A stretch of DNA of 59,941 nucleotides. Source: Lachnospiraceae bacterium UBA7182. GTDB taxonomy: Bacteria > Bacillota > Clostridia > Lachnospirales > Lachnospiraceae. The translations under genes were made by a program, and so were the position numbers. The notes beneath the pieces are model-generated. The model saw only the letters and a list, made by a program, of their open reading frames with translations. It searched no databases and was not told the DNA's origin. Below, piece by piece: positions 25,820-34,649 of this stretch (the first letter of the stretch is position 1; every line of letters starts with the position of its first letter). The DNA lies in the NCBI GenBank assembly GCA_002491115.1, contig DKVI01000110.1, positions 1 through 59,941 of the forward strand. Reading direction: 5' to 3'.

Positions 25820-26971
25820 ATGAGTTATATTGCTGATACATTAAGCAACCTCGTGCACCAGACAGCATTTTTTAATCTGACCTGGGGCAATTATATTATG
25901 ATTGCCGTCGCATGTGTGTTTCTTTATCTGGCTATCGCAAAAGAATACGAACCGCTTCTTCTGGTTCCGATTTCTTTCGGTATGCTTTTGGTGAATATCT
26001 ATCCGGATATTATGCTTAGTATAGAAAATTCTTCCAACGGCGTGGGAGGACTTCTGCATTATTTCTATCTGCTGGACGAGTGGGCGATCCTTCCGTCGCT
26101 GATTTTTATGGGCGTAGGCGCCATGACGGACTTCGGTCCGCTGATCGCGAACCCGAAGAGTTTTCTTCTGGGGGCGTCGGCTCAGTTCGGTATCTTTGCC
26201 GCTTATTTAGGCGCTATGGCGCTGGGATTCAGCGACAAGGCGGCTGCGGCGATCTCCATTATCGGAGGCGCGGACGGCCCGACTTCCATCTTCCTTGCAG
26301 GTAAACTGCAGCAGACGGCAATCATGGGACCGATTGCGGTGGCGGCATATTCCTATATGTCCCTGGTGCCCATTATCCAGCCGCCGATCATGAAGCTTTT
26401 GACTACGGAAAAAGAGAGAAAGATTAAGATGGAACAGCTTCGTCCCGTATCAAAACTGGAGAAGATCCTGTTCCCGATCATTGTTACGATCATTGTATCT
26501 TTGATCCTTCCCACTACGGCGCCTCTGATCGGTATGCTGATGCTGGGTAATCTGTTCCGTGAAAGCGGCGTGGTGCGCCAGTTGACAGAGACCGCATCCA
26601 ATGCGCTGATGTATATCGTTGTTATCCTTCTGGGTACTTCCGTAGGCGCGACCACCAGCGCGGAAGCATTCCTGAACTGGGATACGATCAAGATCGTAAT
26701 CCTTGGCCTGATCGCTTTTGCCTTTGGTACCGCCGCAGGCGTTCTGTTTGGTAAATTGATGTGCAAGGTCACCGGAGGAAAAGTAAATCCGCTCATCGGA
26801 TCAGCAGGCGTGTCTGCCGTGCCGATGGCAGCCCGCGTATCCCAGAAAGTTGGCGCCGAGGCAGATCCGACCAACTTCCTTCTGATGCATGCTATGGGCC
26901 CGAACGTGGCAGGCGTAATCGGTACCGCAGTGGCAGCCGGTACGTTTATGGCTATATTCGGCGTAATGTAA
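25820..26971 (+). CDS. Sodium-translocating decarboxylase beta subunit (OadB/MmdB family)
   Basis: 383 residues, strongly hydrophobic with about ten membrane segments. Family signatures are FMGVGAMTDFGPLIANP, ISIIGGADGPTSIF and GSAGVSAVPMAARV. The subunit decarboxylates carboxybiotin and pumps Na+ out of the cell. GGAGG is nine bases before the ATG. With the gamma, carrier and alpha genes it makes a complete pump. Confidence 0.95.
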   Translation: MSYIADTLSNLVHQTAFFNLTWGNYIMIAVACVFLYLAIAKEYEPLLLVPISFGMLLVNIYPDIMLSIENSSNGVGGLLHYFYLLDEWAILPSLIFMGVGAMTDFGPLIANPKSFLLGASAQFGIFAAYLGAMALGFSDKAAAAISIIGGADGPTSIFLAGKLQQTAIMGPIAVAAYSYMSLVPIIQPPIMKLLTTEKERKIKMEQLRPVSKLEKILFPIIVTIIVSLILPTTAPLIGMLMLGNLFRESGVVRQLTETASNALMYIVVILLGTSVGATTSAEAFLNWDTIKIVILGLIAFAFGTAAGVLFGKLMCKVTGGKVNPLIGSAGVSAVPMAARVSQKVGAEADPTNFLLMHAMGPNVAGVIGTAVAAGTFMAIFGVM

Positions 26972-26995
26972 GGACAATAGACAGGAGGTATAATG

Positions 26996-28399
26996 ATGAA
27001 TAAAAAGCCGATTAAAATAACAGAAACCATTCTTCGTGACGCGCATCAGTCTCTGATCGCCACCCGTATGTCCACTGAGCAGATGCTCCCCATCGTGGAG
27101 AAGCTGGACCAGGTGGGATATCATTCTTTAGAGTGCTGGGGAGGCGCTACCTTTGACGCTTCCCTGCGTTTCCTGAAAGAAGATCCCTGGGAAAGGCTTC
27201 GCAAAATCAGGGAGAGAGCAAAAAACACAAAGCTTCAGATGCTTTTCCGCGGACAGAATATCCTGGGATACCGTCCTTACGGAGATGATGTGGTAGAATA
27301 TTTCGTACAGAAATCCATTGCCAACGGAATTGATATCATCCGTATCTTTGACTGTTTAAACGACCTGCGCAACCTTCAGACCGCGGTCAAAGCGTCCAAC
27401 AAAGAAGGGGGCCACGCGCAGATCGCCCTTTCCTATACGCTGGGCGACGCTTATACGCTGGAATACTGGACGGATATGGCAAAACAGATCGAGGAGATGG
27501 GAGCAGATTCCATCTGTATCAAGGACATGGCAGGACTTCTGCTTCCGTACGCGGCGACAGAGCTGATTACAGCCCTGAAAGAGAAAGTAAAGATCCCGAT
27601 CCAGCTTCATACCCACTATACGTCAGGTGTGGCTTCCATGACCTATCTGAAAGCGGTAGAGGCAGGCGTGGATGTGATTGACTGTGCCATGTCGCCTTTC
27701 GCCCTGGGTACTTCCCAGCCGGCAACGGAAGTGATGGTGGAGACCTTTAAAGGAACGCCGTATGATACAGGATTTGACCAGAATCTGCTGGCCCAGATCG
27801 CGGATTATTTCCGTCCGATCCGGGACGAGGCGCTGGACAGCGGCCTTCTGAACCCGAAGAACCTGGGCGTAAATATCAAGACGCTTCTGTATCAGGTGCC
27901 GGGCGGCATGCTCTCCAACCTGACTTCCCAGTTAAAAGAGCAGCATGCGGAAGACAAATTCTACGAAGTGCTTGAGGAAGTGCCAAGGGTGCGTAAAGAC
28001 CTGGGCGAATGCCCGCTGGTTACGCCGTCTTCCCAGATCGTCGGAACACAGGCCGTGTTCAACGTAATCATGGGTGAACGGTACAAGATGGTTACAAAAG
28101 AGACGAAAGCCGTCCTGTCCGGCCGCTACGGCAAGACAGTCAAACCTTTTGATCCGGAAGTGCAGAAAAAATGTATCGGTGATGAAGAGATCATCACCTG
28201 CCGTCCCGCCGATCTGGTAGGAAACGAGCTGGATAAGCTGGAAGGAGAAATGGCGCAGTACAAAGAGCAGGACGAGGACGTGCTGTCCTACGCGCTGTTC
28301 CCTCAGGTGGCCATGGACTTCTTCAAATACAGAGAAGCGCAGAAGACGAAAGTGGATGCAGGCGTGGCGGATACGGCGAACGGGGCTTATCCGGTATAA
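26996..28399 (+). CDS. Oxaloacetate decarboxylase alpha / transcarboxylase 5S-type carboxyltransferase
   Basis: 467 residues. It opens with ITETILRDAHQSLIATRM and contains GGATFDASLRFL, MLFRGQNILGY, CIKDMAGLL (with the lysine that is carbamylated in this family) and a QLHTHYTSG metal motif: the HMGL-like TIM barrel plus conserved carboxyltransferase domain. It ends without a biotinyl domain, which is encoded separately upstream. It transfers carboxyl between biotin and pyruvate/oxaloacetate. Of two adjacent ATGs, 26996 has the better spacing to AGGAGG. A terminator follows. Confidence 0.92.
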   Translation: MNKKPIKITETILRDAHQSLIATRMSTEQMLPIVEKLDQVGYHSLECWGGATFDASLRFLKEDPWERLRKIRERAKNTKLQMLFRGQNILGYRPYGDDVVEYFVQKSIANGIDIIRIFDCLNDLRNLQTAVKASNKEGGHAQIALSYTLGDAYTLEYWTDMAKQIEEMGADSICIKDMAGLLLPYAATELITALKEKVKIPIQLHTHYTSGVASMTYLKAVEAGVDVIDCAMSPFALGTSQPATEVMVETFKGTPYDTGFDQNLLAQIADYFRPIRDEALDSGLLNPKNLGVNIKTLLYQVPGGMLSNLTSQLKEQHAEDKFYEVLEEVPRVRKDLGECPLVTPSSQIVGTQAVFNVIMGERYKMVTKETKAVLSGRYGKTVKPFDPEVQKKCIGDEEIITCRPADLVGNELDKLEGEMAQYKEQDEDVLSYALFPQVAMDFFKYREAQKTKVDAGVADTANGAYPV

Positions 28400-28417
28400 A
28401 CAAGTAAACAGGTATAA

Positions 28418-28453
28418 TAAAAAGACTCCCAAAGCGTACGGGGGTCTTTTTAT
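28418..28453. terminator. Terminator of the decarboxylase operon
   Basis: AAAAGACTCCC pairs with GGGGGTCTTTT around a nine-base loop, followed by T-rich sequence. The A-rich left flank makes it usable from the minus strand too, where the Uma2 remnant ends. Confidence 0.85.
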
Positions 28454-28468
28454 TAATAAATTTACTGC

Positions 28469-28735
28469 TTATTCCACTTTGATAAAAAATTCTTCAAAGA
28501 TTCCTACGGTAACATCTTCACCGAACAAATATTGGTCCATCGTTTCTTTTTCAAATCTGTACACCAGGATCTGTTCTTTTTCCGGATCTACTATCCAGTA
28601 TTCTCTGACTTCTGCCGTCCGGTATTTAAACAGTTTCTTATAATAATCCATCTGTTTGCTGCCAGGTGATACAATTTCAATGATCCAGTCAGGAGCGCCA
28701 TTGCATCCACCTTTACCCCTCCTTGCCAGTTTCTA
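28469..28735 (-). pseudogene. C-terminal remnant of a Uma2 family (DUF820) endonuclease
   Basis: A minus-strand frame encodes GCNGAPDWIIEIVSPGSKQ and then YYKKLFKYRTAEVREYWIVD and EKEQILVYRF, the C-terminal half of the Uma2 PD-(D/E)XK family. The N-terminal 80-100 residues normally found are absent, and a stop codon interrupts the frame a few codons before the recognisable part. No start with an SD fits. It is a decayed fragment. Confidence 0.75.
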
Positions 28736-28811
28736 TTATAGGCGGTATTTATAGAGTTTACAGTCGTTTTCAGCTTCTTAAATAGTTTCATTATATCGCG
28801 GTTCCTTTTTA

Positions 28812-29363
28812 TTATGGATTGTACAGAATCATATGCAGGACCGTTATCTCGCTGCCGGTATTTTGGTAGGAGTGGACCATGTCCCCTTTGAACCGGATGC
28901 TTTCTCCCTTCGCGACAGTGAAAACTTTATCTTCTGTTTTTATTTCAAGGATTCCTTCGAAAACGGTGATAAATTCGGTCGTTCCCTGCAGGTGAGGTTC
29001 TGACTGCAGATAGCTTCCCGGTTCCAGTTCCAGATAATATACCGCGAATCTTCGGTTTTCATTATCCGGAAAGATGGAATAATTCCTGAATCGGCCATTG
29101 TCTTCCAAAAGCGGCTGCAAATCGGTAAGCTTTACCATCTCATAGGAAGCCTTGGGACGGACGGTCAGCGCGTCAAAAGGCACTTTCATGCCGTTGGACA
29201 GTTTCCATAGTGTGGAAATGGTGGGATTTCCGTCCCCTCTTTCGATCTGCGCCAGCATACTTTTGCTGACGCCGCTTAATCTGGCCAGTTCTTCCATGCT
29301 TAGTTTGCGTTCTTCCCGTAAGCGCCGGATATTTTTCGCGACGATTGTGTTCATCGTATCCAA
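28812..29363 (-). CDS. XRE family regulator with cupin domain
   Basis: 183 residues. An N-terminal helix-turn-helix (RLREERKLSMEELARLSGVS, residues about 14-33) is followed by a C-terminal cupin (LEPGSYLQSEPH, FITVFEGILEIK, GDMVHSYQNTG). Such proteins sense small amines or amino acids. It is divergent from a LysE-type exporter, so it is likely the regulator of that exporter. TTG at 29363 fits the SD (GGGAGGG) better than ATG at 29354, which would be about 20 bases away; the start remains uncertain. Confidence 0.88.
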   Translation of the reverse strand: MDTMNTIVAKNIRRLREERKLSMEELARLSGVSKSMLAQIERGDGNPTISTLWKLSNGMKVPFDALTVRPKASYEMVKLTDLQPLLEDNGRFRNYSIFPDNENRRFAVYYLELEPGSYLQSEPHLQGTTEFITVFEGILEIKTEDKVFTVAKGESIRFKGDMVHSYQNTGSEITVLHMILYNP

Positions 29364-29381
29364 AAAAATGATCCCTCCCTA

Positions 29382-29429
29382 TTGACAATATAATGCACAT
29401 ATTATATTATTATATCGCACAGAATACAA
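29382..29429. promoter_or_regulatory. Overlapping divergent promoters of the XRE-cupin and LysE genes
   Basis: Plus strand: TTGACA 29382-29387, 17 bases, TATTAT 29405-29410. Minus strand: TTGTAT 29429-29424, 17 bases, TATAAT 29406-29401. The two overlap almost entirely, so a repressor here would block both directions. Confidence 0.7.
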
Positions 29430-29496
29430 TATAACATACTTTTTAGTATATTATATAATTATTTGTTCTGATTGTAAAGAGAAGGAGTGATGTTTT

Positions 29497-30075
29497 ATGT
29501 TTCGTGTATCTGATTTTTTGATTTATTGTTTTATTACGGCCTATACGCCCGGACCGAATAATCTGCTTTCCATGAGTTATGCCGCCAAATTGGGATTTCG
29601 GCGCAGCGTTCGTTTTAATTTCGGCGTTACCGCGGGTTTTCTGGCAGTCATGAGTATGTGCATGATCTTCAGTTCCACGCTGTATGCGGTTCTTCCGAAA
29701 GTCAGGATTATCATGCAGGTATTAGGAACAGTTTATTTGCTCTATCTTGCATGGAAGGTTTTGAAAAGTACAGGGGATATGGAAGTGGAGAACAAAAATG
29801 AAGCCAGTTTCCTGTCCGGGATGCTCTTACAGTTTATGAACCCGAAGATTTATATTTATGCGATTACTACCATGTCCTTATACATACTGCCGGTATATCA
29901 TTCCGTGTGGGCACTGGCCGGATTTACCTTGCTTTTGACGGTCATCGGCGCGTCGGGCACCTATGCATGGGCGCTGTTTGGTTTGGCGTTCTGCAGATTT
30001 TTTGCAAAACATACCCGGGCGGTGAATCTGGCAATGGCGTTACTGCTGTTGTATTGTGCGGTGTCTTTATTTTAG
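29497..30075 (+). CDS. LysE family amino acid exporter
   Basis: 192 residues with five to six membrane segments. The family signature TPGPNNLLSMSYAAKLGFRR sits near the N-terminus and MNPKIYIYAITTMSLYI in the middle. It likely exports an amino acid or analogue. AAGGAG lies ten bases upstream of the ATG. Divergent from its presumed cupin-type regulator. Confidence 0.9.
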   Translation: MFRVSDFLIYCFITAYTPGPNNLLSMSYAAKLGFRRSVRFNFGVTAGFLAVMSMCMIFSSTLYAVLPKVRIIMQVLGTVYLLYLAWKVLKSTGDMEVENKNEASFLSGMLLQFMNPKIYIYAITTMSLYILPVYHSVWALAGFTLLLTVIGASGTYAWALFGLAFCRFFAKHTRAVNLAMALLLLYCAVSLF

Positions 30076-30230
30076 CAGGAACTTGACATTTACTATCCGA
30101 ATGACTGAACGGAGTTAAAATTATAGGGCGGCCAGATACCGCCGCCCAGCATACGTTTTACATTGGCCGATGCCATTCGCCATGATTTGTTTTTCCAGGT
30201 GGCAGCCTTACCTGCCAATCTGCCGCAGTA

Positions 30231-30347
30231 CTAGATTCCATACCTCTTCCTCACATTGTTGATTGCGCTTTCTCCATCCACGGTCCGGTCGGCTTTCACA
30301 TCCTCCAGGCCATCCATAATCGTCCTTGCCTCGTATACTTTCTGCAT
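30231..30347 (-). pseudogene. Short orphan frame, possible antitoxin-like remnant
   Basis: Within the 540-base gap between the exporter and the Rpn gene, a minus-strand frame encodes 38 residues (ARTIMDGLEDVKADRTVDGE, then INNVRKRYGI) with coding-like character that also continues upstream to residues NPGPGYERT. No SD is present and no full gene can be built. The style is reminiscent of small antitoxin C-termini, but I do not recognise it. The rest of the gap (30076-30230 and 30348-30556) shows no gene. Confidence 0.25.
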
Positions 30348-30556
30348 GGTCCGTTCATAACCAGGACCGGGATTTGTTTTAATTTCTGATTGTCATGCGT
30401 AATAAAAAATGTAATAATAGTGTAAAGAAAAATACAGATCTTCCAATGCGTTCAGCCAGGGGCTGACAGTTGCGATGGGAACGCTGCTTGCCAATGCCCC
30501 GATGATAGAGAGCTACAGGCAACAGTGACTGATGCAATACAGAGATGGGGACACCG

Positions 30557-30585
30557 TTGAAAATCCCCTGACGTAATAGTATAAT
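30557..30585 (+). promoter_or_regulatory. Promoter of the first Rpn gene
   Basis: TTGAAA at 30557-30562 and TATAAT at 30580-30585 with a 17-base spacer, about 30 bases before the start codon. Confidence 0.75.
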
Positions 30586-30615
30586 ATAAACAGGCAAGAA
30601 AGGAAACAATATAGT

Positions 30616-31599
30616 ATGGCAAAAAAGAAACGGAACCTGAAGCCGGATATTATATTGAAGAACTACTGGGGGGACAATGGGCATTTCGCTGACCTTTTCA
30701 ATGCAGTCCTGTTCGGGGGCGGGCAGGTGATACAGCCGGACGAGCTGGTGGACCTGGATGCGGAAAGCTCAACCATACTGGAGCATAGGAAGTATGCAGA
30801 GGGAATCGCAGCATCAAGGGACAACATAAAAGTCAGGAAAAAGTTTACTGCATATGGGATAGAACTGGTGATGCTGGGGAATGAGTCACAGGAGCATGTA
30901 GATTATGCGATGCCGGTGCGTGTGATGGGTTATGACTACAGCGCCTATAAAAAGCAATATGACAGTAATGCTACAAAGTATAAAAACGCGGACGGTATGG
31001 AAGAGGATGAATATCTGTCCAGGATGAAGCGCACAGACAGATTCATGCCTGTTATCACAGTGACTGTGTACTATGGGAGGAAGCCATGGGACGGGGCAAC
31101 GAGCCTGTACGGAATGCTGGATATTCCAGAGGAGTTAAGAAAGTATGTGAACGACTACAGAATGTTGCTGGTGGAGGCCAGGAAGAACGATTTGATGCTG
31201 TACAATATAAATAATGTGGATCTCTTTAACCTTCTGGAGATTCTGTTGGACGGCAGCCGTACCGCGGGGGAGATCCGGAACAGAGCAATAGGATACACAA
31301 AAGAGCGCCGCGTGGACAGATCCGTTATCATGACGGCTGCAGGAGCGGTAGATAATAAGATTGACTACAATGCGTTGGAACAGAAAGGAGATATAGATAT
31401 GCATACTGTATTTGAGGAAACCAGGATAGAGGGCAGGGTGGAAGGAAGAATGGAGGGAAGAGCAGAAGAGATTATCGAGACTGGCTACGAATTTGGACTG
31501 TCTGATGACGACATCCTGGCGAGACTGCAGAGGAAGCTGGACATATCTATGGAGATGGCACGAATATACCTGAGTAGATTTGGGAAACAGACTGTATAG
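30616..31599 (+). CDS. Rpn family recombination-promoting nuclease / PD-(D/E)XK transposase-like
   Basis: 327 residues. The N-terminal pattern LKNYWGDNGHFADLFNAVLF and the later MPVITVTVYYGRKPWDG fit the Rpn/PDDEXK-transposase superfamily found in many gut Firmicutes. The C-terminal end has a run of RVEGRMEGRAEE charge repeats and an ARIYLSRFGKQTV tail. In Escherichia coli RpnA-type proteins are DNA nucleases that promote RecA-independent recombination; the closest physiological role here is unknown. It has its own promoter. Confidence 0.8.
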   Translation: MAKKKRNLKPDIILKNYWGDNGHFADLFNAVLFGGGQVIQPDELVDLDAESSTILEHRKYAEGIAASRDNIKVRKKFTAYGIELVMLGNESQEHVDYAMPVRVMGYDYSAYKKQYDSNATKYKNADGMEEDEYLSRMKRTDRFMPVITVTVYYGRKPWDGATSLYGMLDIPEELRKYVNDYRMLLVEARKNDLMLYNINNVDLFNLLEILLDGSRTAGEIRNRAIGYTKERRVDRSVIMTAAGAVDNKIDYNALEQKGDIDMHTVFEETRIEGRVEGRMEGRAEEIIETGYEFGLSDDDILARLQRKLDISMEMARIYLSRFGKQTV

Positions 31600-31705
31600 T
31601 CAACATAAAAAGATACGCCTTTTGTTCGGAGAACATGTTACGGGACAGATATTTTTGGATAGGACAGAGGAAAAGATGCATTAAAATACGAAAGAGAGTC
31701 GGAAC

Positions 31706-32983
31706 ATGAAGGAAAAAACGATGAAGTTTCCTGTTCATTTGTTTTGCAGTTTAATGCTGTTGGGTTTCATTCCGTTTATCTATACACTTGTCAGGACAAA
31801 CTTAATTGTGAACAACACATTAACAGAAGGTTTGGGCATTGCGGGACATATCGAATGGTTTGACTTGATTAATGAGACGATACAGGCATTTTTGATTGTA
31901 CCGTTGTTTGCACTATTCAATCAGTGTGCCCAGGATAAGGGGGAATTTAAGGAGCGGATTTTCCAGTCATTTTTGATTGCCAACATAATCTATATACTGT
32001 TTTCTGTTATCGTTTTGATATACTGCAACCATCTTGTATCGACAATGGCTTTAGATTATGTTTATGAGGTGACAGGGTATCTACGATTAGAAACAATCGG
32101 ATTTATAATCGCGAATATTGTTGGTTTTGTAAATGTGTTGTTTGTTGTTCTTGAGAAACCATTATACATATATGCGATGATTGTTTTAAAAACCATATGC
32201 ACGATGATCGGCGATTTATATCTGATCCCAAAGTTTGGGGTAAACGGCGTTGCCTATTCCAACATAATAGTGAGTCTGATATGTGTTGTATTATGTTTTT
32301 TTGTCATATACAAAGAAAAATTAATTGCCGTTTCTTTTAGATTTGATCCATCGTTTTTAAAGGATTATTTGTTTATCGGTTTATTCAGCGGGTCTCAAAT
32401 ATTGTTGGACAACCTTATTTATTTTGCCATAGTATGCAAAATGGTAAATGCAGTAGCAGAACAGGGAAATTACTGGACTGCAAATAATATTATATGGGGA
32501 TTGATGCTTGTGCCCATATCAGCATTGGCAGAAATTATTAAAAAAGATTGCAGGGACAAATGGAATGCGTCCAAAATGAAATCTTATAATACTGTCATGA
32601 TCATAACCTTTTTTGCGTGGTTGTGTTTTATTCCAATGTTAAATCCGTTTTTGAAAAATATTATGGGTATTGATAACTTTGAGACAATTAAACATATACT
32701 GGTAATTTTGATACCATTTTATTTTGCATACAGCTATACGGTTTTATTTGACAATATTTTGATTGGCTATGGCAAAACACAGTATTGTTTTGCCATATCG
32801 GTAGTTGTAAACCTGATCTATTATCCGGTTGTGTACGGCCTGGTGTTAAAAGGTGTATTTATACCGGATATAACTTTCATTTGTATGATGTTTGGATTTG
32901 GCATAGTAACGCATTTGGGATGTAGTATTATATGTTTTGTTATATATAAAAACATGAGTTTAAAAAAGGTTCAAAATCATTGA
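31706..32983 (+). CDS. MATE-like multi-spanning membrane transporter
   Basis: 425 residues with about 12 hydrophobic segments and many Phe/Ile residues. The layout (paired six-helix halves, YLIPKFGVNGVAYSNIIVS, FKDYLFIGLFSGSQ-like internal repeat) resembles the MATE/MOP flippase superfamily. The gene is clearly more AT-rich than its neighbours, suggesting transfer. Two starts are possible: ATG 31706, or ATG 31721 with AAGGA eight bases upstream. Substrate unknown; drug, peptide or lipid export are all possible. Confidence 0.65.
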   Translation: MKEKTMKFPVHLFCSLMLLGFIPFIYTLVRTNLIVNNTLTEGLGIAGHIEWFDLINETIQAFLIVPLFALFNQCAQDKGEFKERIFQSFLIANIIYILFSVIVLIYCNHLVSTMALDYVYEVTGYLRLETIGFIIANIVGFVNVLFVVLEKPLYIYAMIVLKTICTMIGDLYLIPKFGVNGVAYSNIIVSLICVVLCFFVIYKEKLIAVSFRFDPSFLKDYLFIGLFSGSQILLDNLIYFAIVCKMVNAVAEQGNYWTANNIIWGLMLVPISALAEIIKKDCRDKWNASKMKSYNTVMIITFFAWLCFIPMLNPFLKNIMGIDNFETIKHILVILIPFYFAYSYTVLFDNILIGYGKTQYCFAISVVVNLIYYPVVYGLVLKGVFIPDITFICMMFGFGIVTHLGCSIICFVIYKNMSLKKVQNH

Positions 32984-33027
32984 AATTTTATAATACCGGT
33001 GATGAATTGGACAGGAAAAGCCTTCGC

Positions 33028-33056
33028 TTGACATCCCGATTTGATGTCATTATAAT
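33028..33056 (+). promoter_or_regulatory. Perfect consensus promoter with overlapping dyad
   Basis: TTGACA 33028-33033, 17 bases, TATAAT 33051-33056. GACATC (33030-33035) and GATGTC (33043-33048) form an inverted repeat between the two boxes, a natural operator position. It lies upstream of a truncated ATPase remnant and the AraC-ClpP pair. Confidence 0.8.
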
Positions 33057-33108
33057 AAAATTACGGAAAATTGAAATAATATGAAAAATCCGAAATAAGG
33101 AGAAGGAA

Positions 33109-33502
33109 ATGAAACCGATTAAGCGGGATTTATATTTGAACCGGCTGATTGAACGGCGGGAAAATGGTCTGATTAAAGTGGTTACCGGCATTAGAAGATG
33201 TGGAGAATATCATTTACAACGAGCTGTTGATCAGAGGATTTAATGTGGATGTGGGCGTTGTAGAGCATTCTGAACGTGATGTGAATGGTAAGGCTGTACG
33301 CAAGAGGCTGGAGGTTGACTTTGTTTGCAACCGTGGAAGTCAGAGATATTATATCCAGTCTGCATTTTCGATTCCGGACAGAAGCAAAATGCAGCAGGAA
33401 CAAAAATCACTGGTGCATATTGGCGATTCTTTCAAGAAAATCATTGTGGTTAAGGACAGGATCAAATTATGGCGAAATGAGGAAGAAATTGTGGGAATAT
33501 AA
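33109..33502 (+). pseudogene. Internally deleted AAA ATPase (DUF4143-type)
   Basis: The first frame starts at an ATG with AAGGAGAAGG upstream and encodes KRDLYLNRLIERRENGLIKV then TGIRRCG, the N-terminus of the large AAA/DUF4143 ATPases up to the Walker A region. It then jumps into a different frame from about 33200 encoding ENIIYNELLIRGFNVDVGVV and onward to the normal C-terminus. Roughly 250-300 codons between are missing, including most of the ATPase core, and the junction is out of frame. The gene is dead. Confidence 0.85.
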
Positions 33503-33581
33503 TGATTTGGGCAATTTTGATTAAGACATACCGGCAGCAGGGTGCTATAATGCCTGAAAAAGCAGTAAGGAGCAGCCGTAT

Positions 33582-33977
33582 ATGAAAGACAGGTCAATTA
33601 CAAAAAGGATACTTCTGTACATTGAGGATAATCTGGAGCGTGAGTTGTCCCTGGAAAAAGTCGCGGAGGAGTTTGGATATTCAAAATTTTATACAGCGAG
33701 AATATTTAAAGACCATACAGGTATGACACTTTATAAATATATCCAGGGCAGACGTTTAAACGAGGCGGCCAGAAAACTGGCAAAGACGAATCAGCCCATT
33801 GTTGAGATTGCATTGGAAGCAGGCTATGGCTCACAGCAGGCGTTTACCCAGGCTTTCAGGAGAATGTATTCCCGCGCGCCCCAGGAATACAGACAGGCAG
33901 GCATATATATTCCGAAACAAGACAGGATTTACATGGCGCACTCACCTGGCCTGACAGAAAGCAGGATGGCGGCATGA
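33582..33977 (+). CDS. AraC family regulator, DNA-binding domain only
   Basis: 131 residues, little more than the AraC/XylS double helix-turn-helix: first helix region LSLEKVAEEFGYSKFYTARI, second PIVEIALEAGYGSQQAFTQA, then FRRMYSRAPQEYR. This size resembles MarA/SoxS/Rob-type one-domain activators. There is no ligand-binding domain, so activity may be set by expression or proteolysis. Its stop overlaps the ClpP start (ATGA at 33974-33977). AAGGAG precedes the ATG. Confidence 0.9.
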   Translation: MKDRSITKRILLYIEDNLERELSLEKVAEEFGYSKFYTARIFKDHTGMTLYKYIQGRRLNEAARKLAKTNQPIVEIALEAGYGSQQAFTQAFRRMYSRAPQEYRQAGIYIPKQDRIYMAHSPGLTESRMAA

Positions 33978-34564
33978 GTTTTATACCTTATGTGGTGGAG
34001 CAGACAGGCAGGGGAGAGAGAAGCTATGATATCTATTCCAGGCTGCTTTCAGACAGGATCTTGTTTTTGGGCGAAGAAGTCAGCGACCATTGTGCGGGCC
34101 TGATCATTGCGCAGCTGCTTTTTCTTGAATCCCAGGACCCGGGGAAAGATATTCAGTTTTATATTAACAGTCCGGGCGGTTCCGTGTCGGCGGGACTGGC
34201 GATTTACGACACCATGCAGTATATTAAATGCGATGTTTCTACCATATGTCTGGGATTGGCCGCGAGCTTCGGAGCGTTTTTGCTTGCGGGAGGCGCGAAG
34301 GGAAAGCGCATGGCATTACCGAACGCGGAGATTATGATCCACCAGCCTGCGGTGCATGGAAACGGCATCCAGGGACAGGCGACAGATATCAGGATTCTGT
34401 CCGACCATATCCAGCACAGCAAACAAAGGCTGAATCAGATATTGGCGGAAAATACTGGAAGGACAGTCAGGGAAATAGAAGAGGCCACAGAGCGGGATCA
34501 CTATCTGTCCGCTGAGGAAGCGTTAGAGTTTGGACTGATCGATCAGATTGTTGTCCAGAGGTAA
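33974..34564 (+). CDS. ClpP-type ATP-dependent protease proteolytic subunit (accessory paralog)
   Basis: 196 residues. The serine protease triad is intact: Ser98 in LAASFGAFLL, His123 in MIHQPAVHG and Asp175 in ERDHYLSAEEA. It is the barrel subunit that degrades proteins delivered by Clp ATPases. The house-keeping clpP usually lies with tig-clpX; here no ATPase gene is near, and the gene is translationally coupled to an AraC regulator inside an accessory region, so it is likely an extra copy with a dedicated purpose. The N-terminus (FIPYVVEQTGRGERSYDIYS) is normal. Confidence 0.93.
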   Translation: MSFIPYVVEQTGRGERSYDIYSRLLSDRILFLGEEVSDHCAGLIIAQLLFLESQDPGKDIQFYINSPGGSVSAGLAIYDTMQYIKCDVSTICLGLAASFGAFLLAGGAKGKRMALPNAEIMIHQPAVHGNGIQGQATDIRILSDHIQHSKQRLNQILAENTGRTVREIEEATERDHYLSAEEALEFGLIDQIVVQR

Positions 34565-34614
34565 CAGGAGCAGGCTGGAATAATGGGTTTGTCGTGAGCT
34601 TTGGTGGATTATCC

Positions 34615-34643
34615 TTGAATACTGTCAAAAGATATGATATATT
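34615..34643 (+). promoter_or_regulatory. Promoter of the antitoxin RNA
   Basis: TTGAAT at 34615-34620 and TATATT at 34638-34643 with a 17-base spacer, reading toward the toxin gene's 3' end. Confidence 0.65.
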
Positions 34644-34649
34644 ATATGC

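Noticed and set aside
30616..31599. Complete insertion sequence around the first Rpn gene
   Set aside because: No terminal inverted repeats or target duplications were seen; the protein belongs to the Rpn nuclease family rather than a classical IS transposase.
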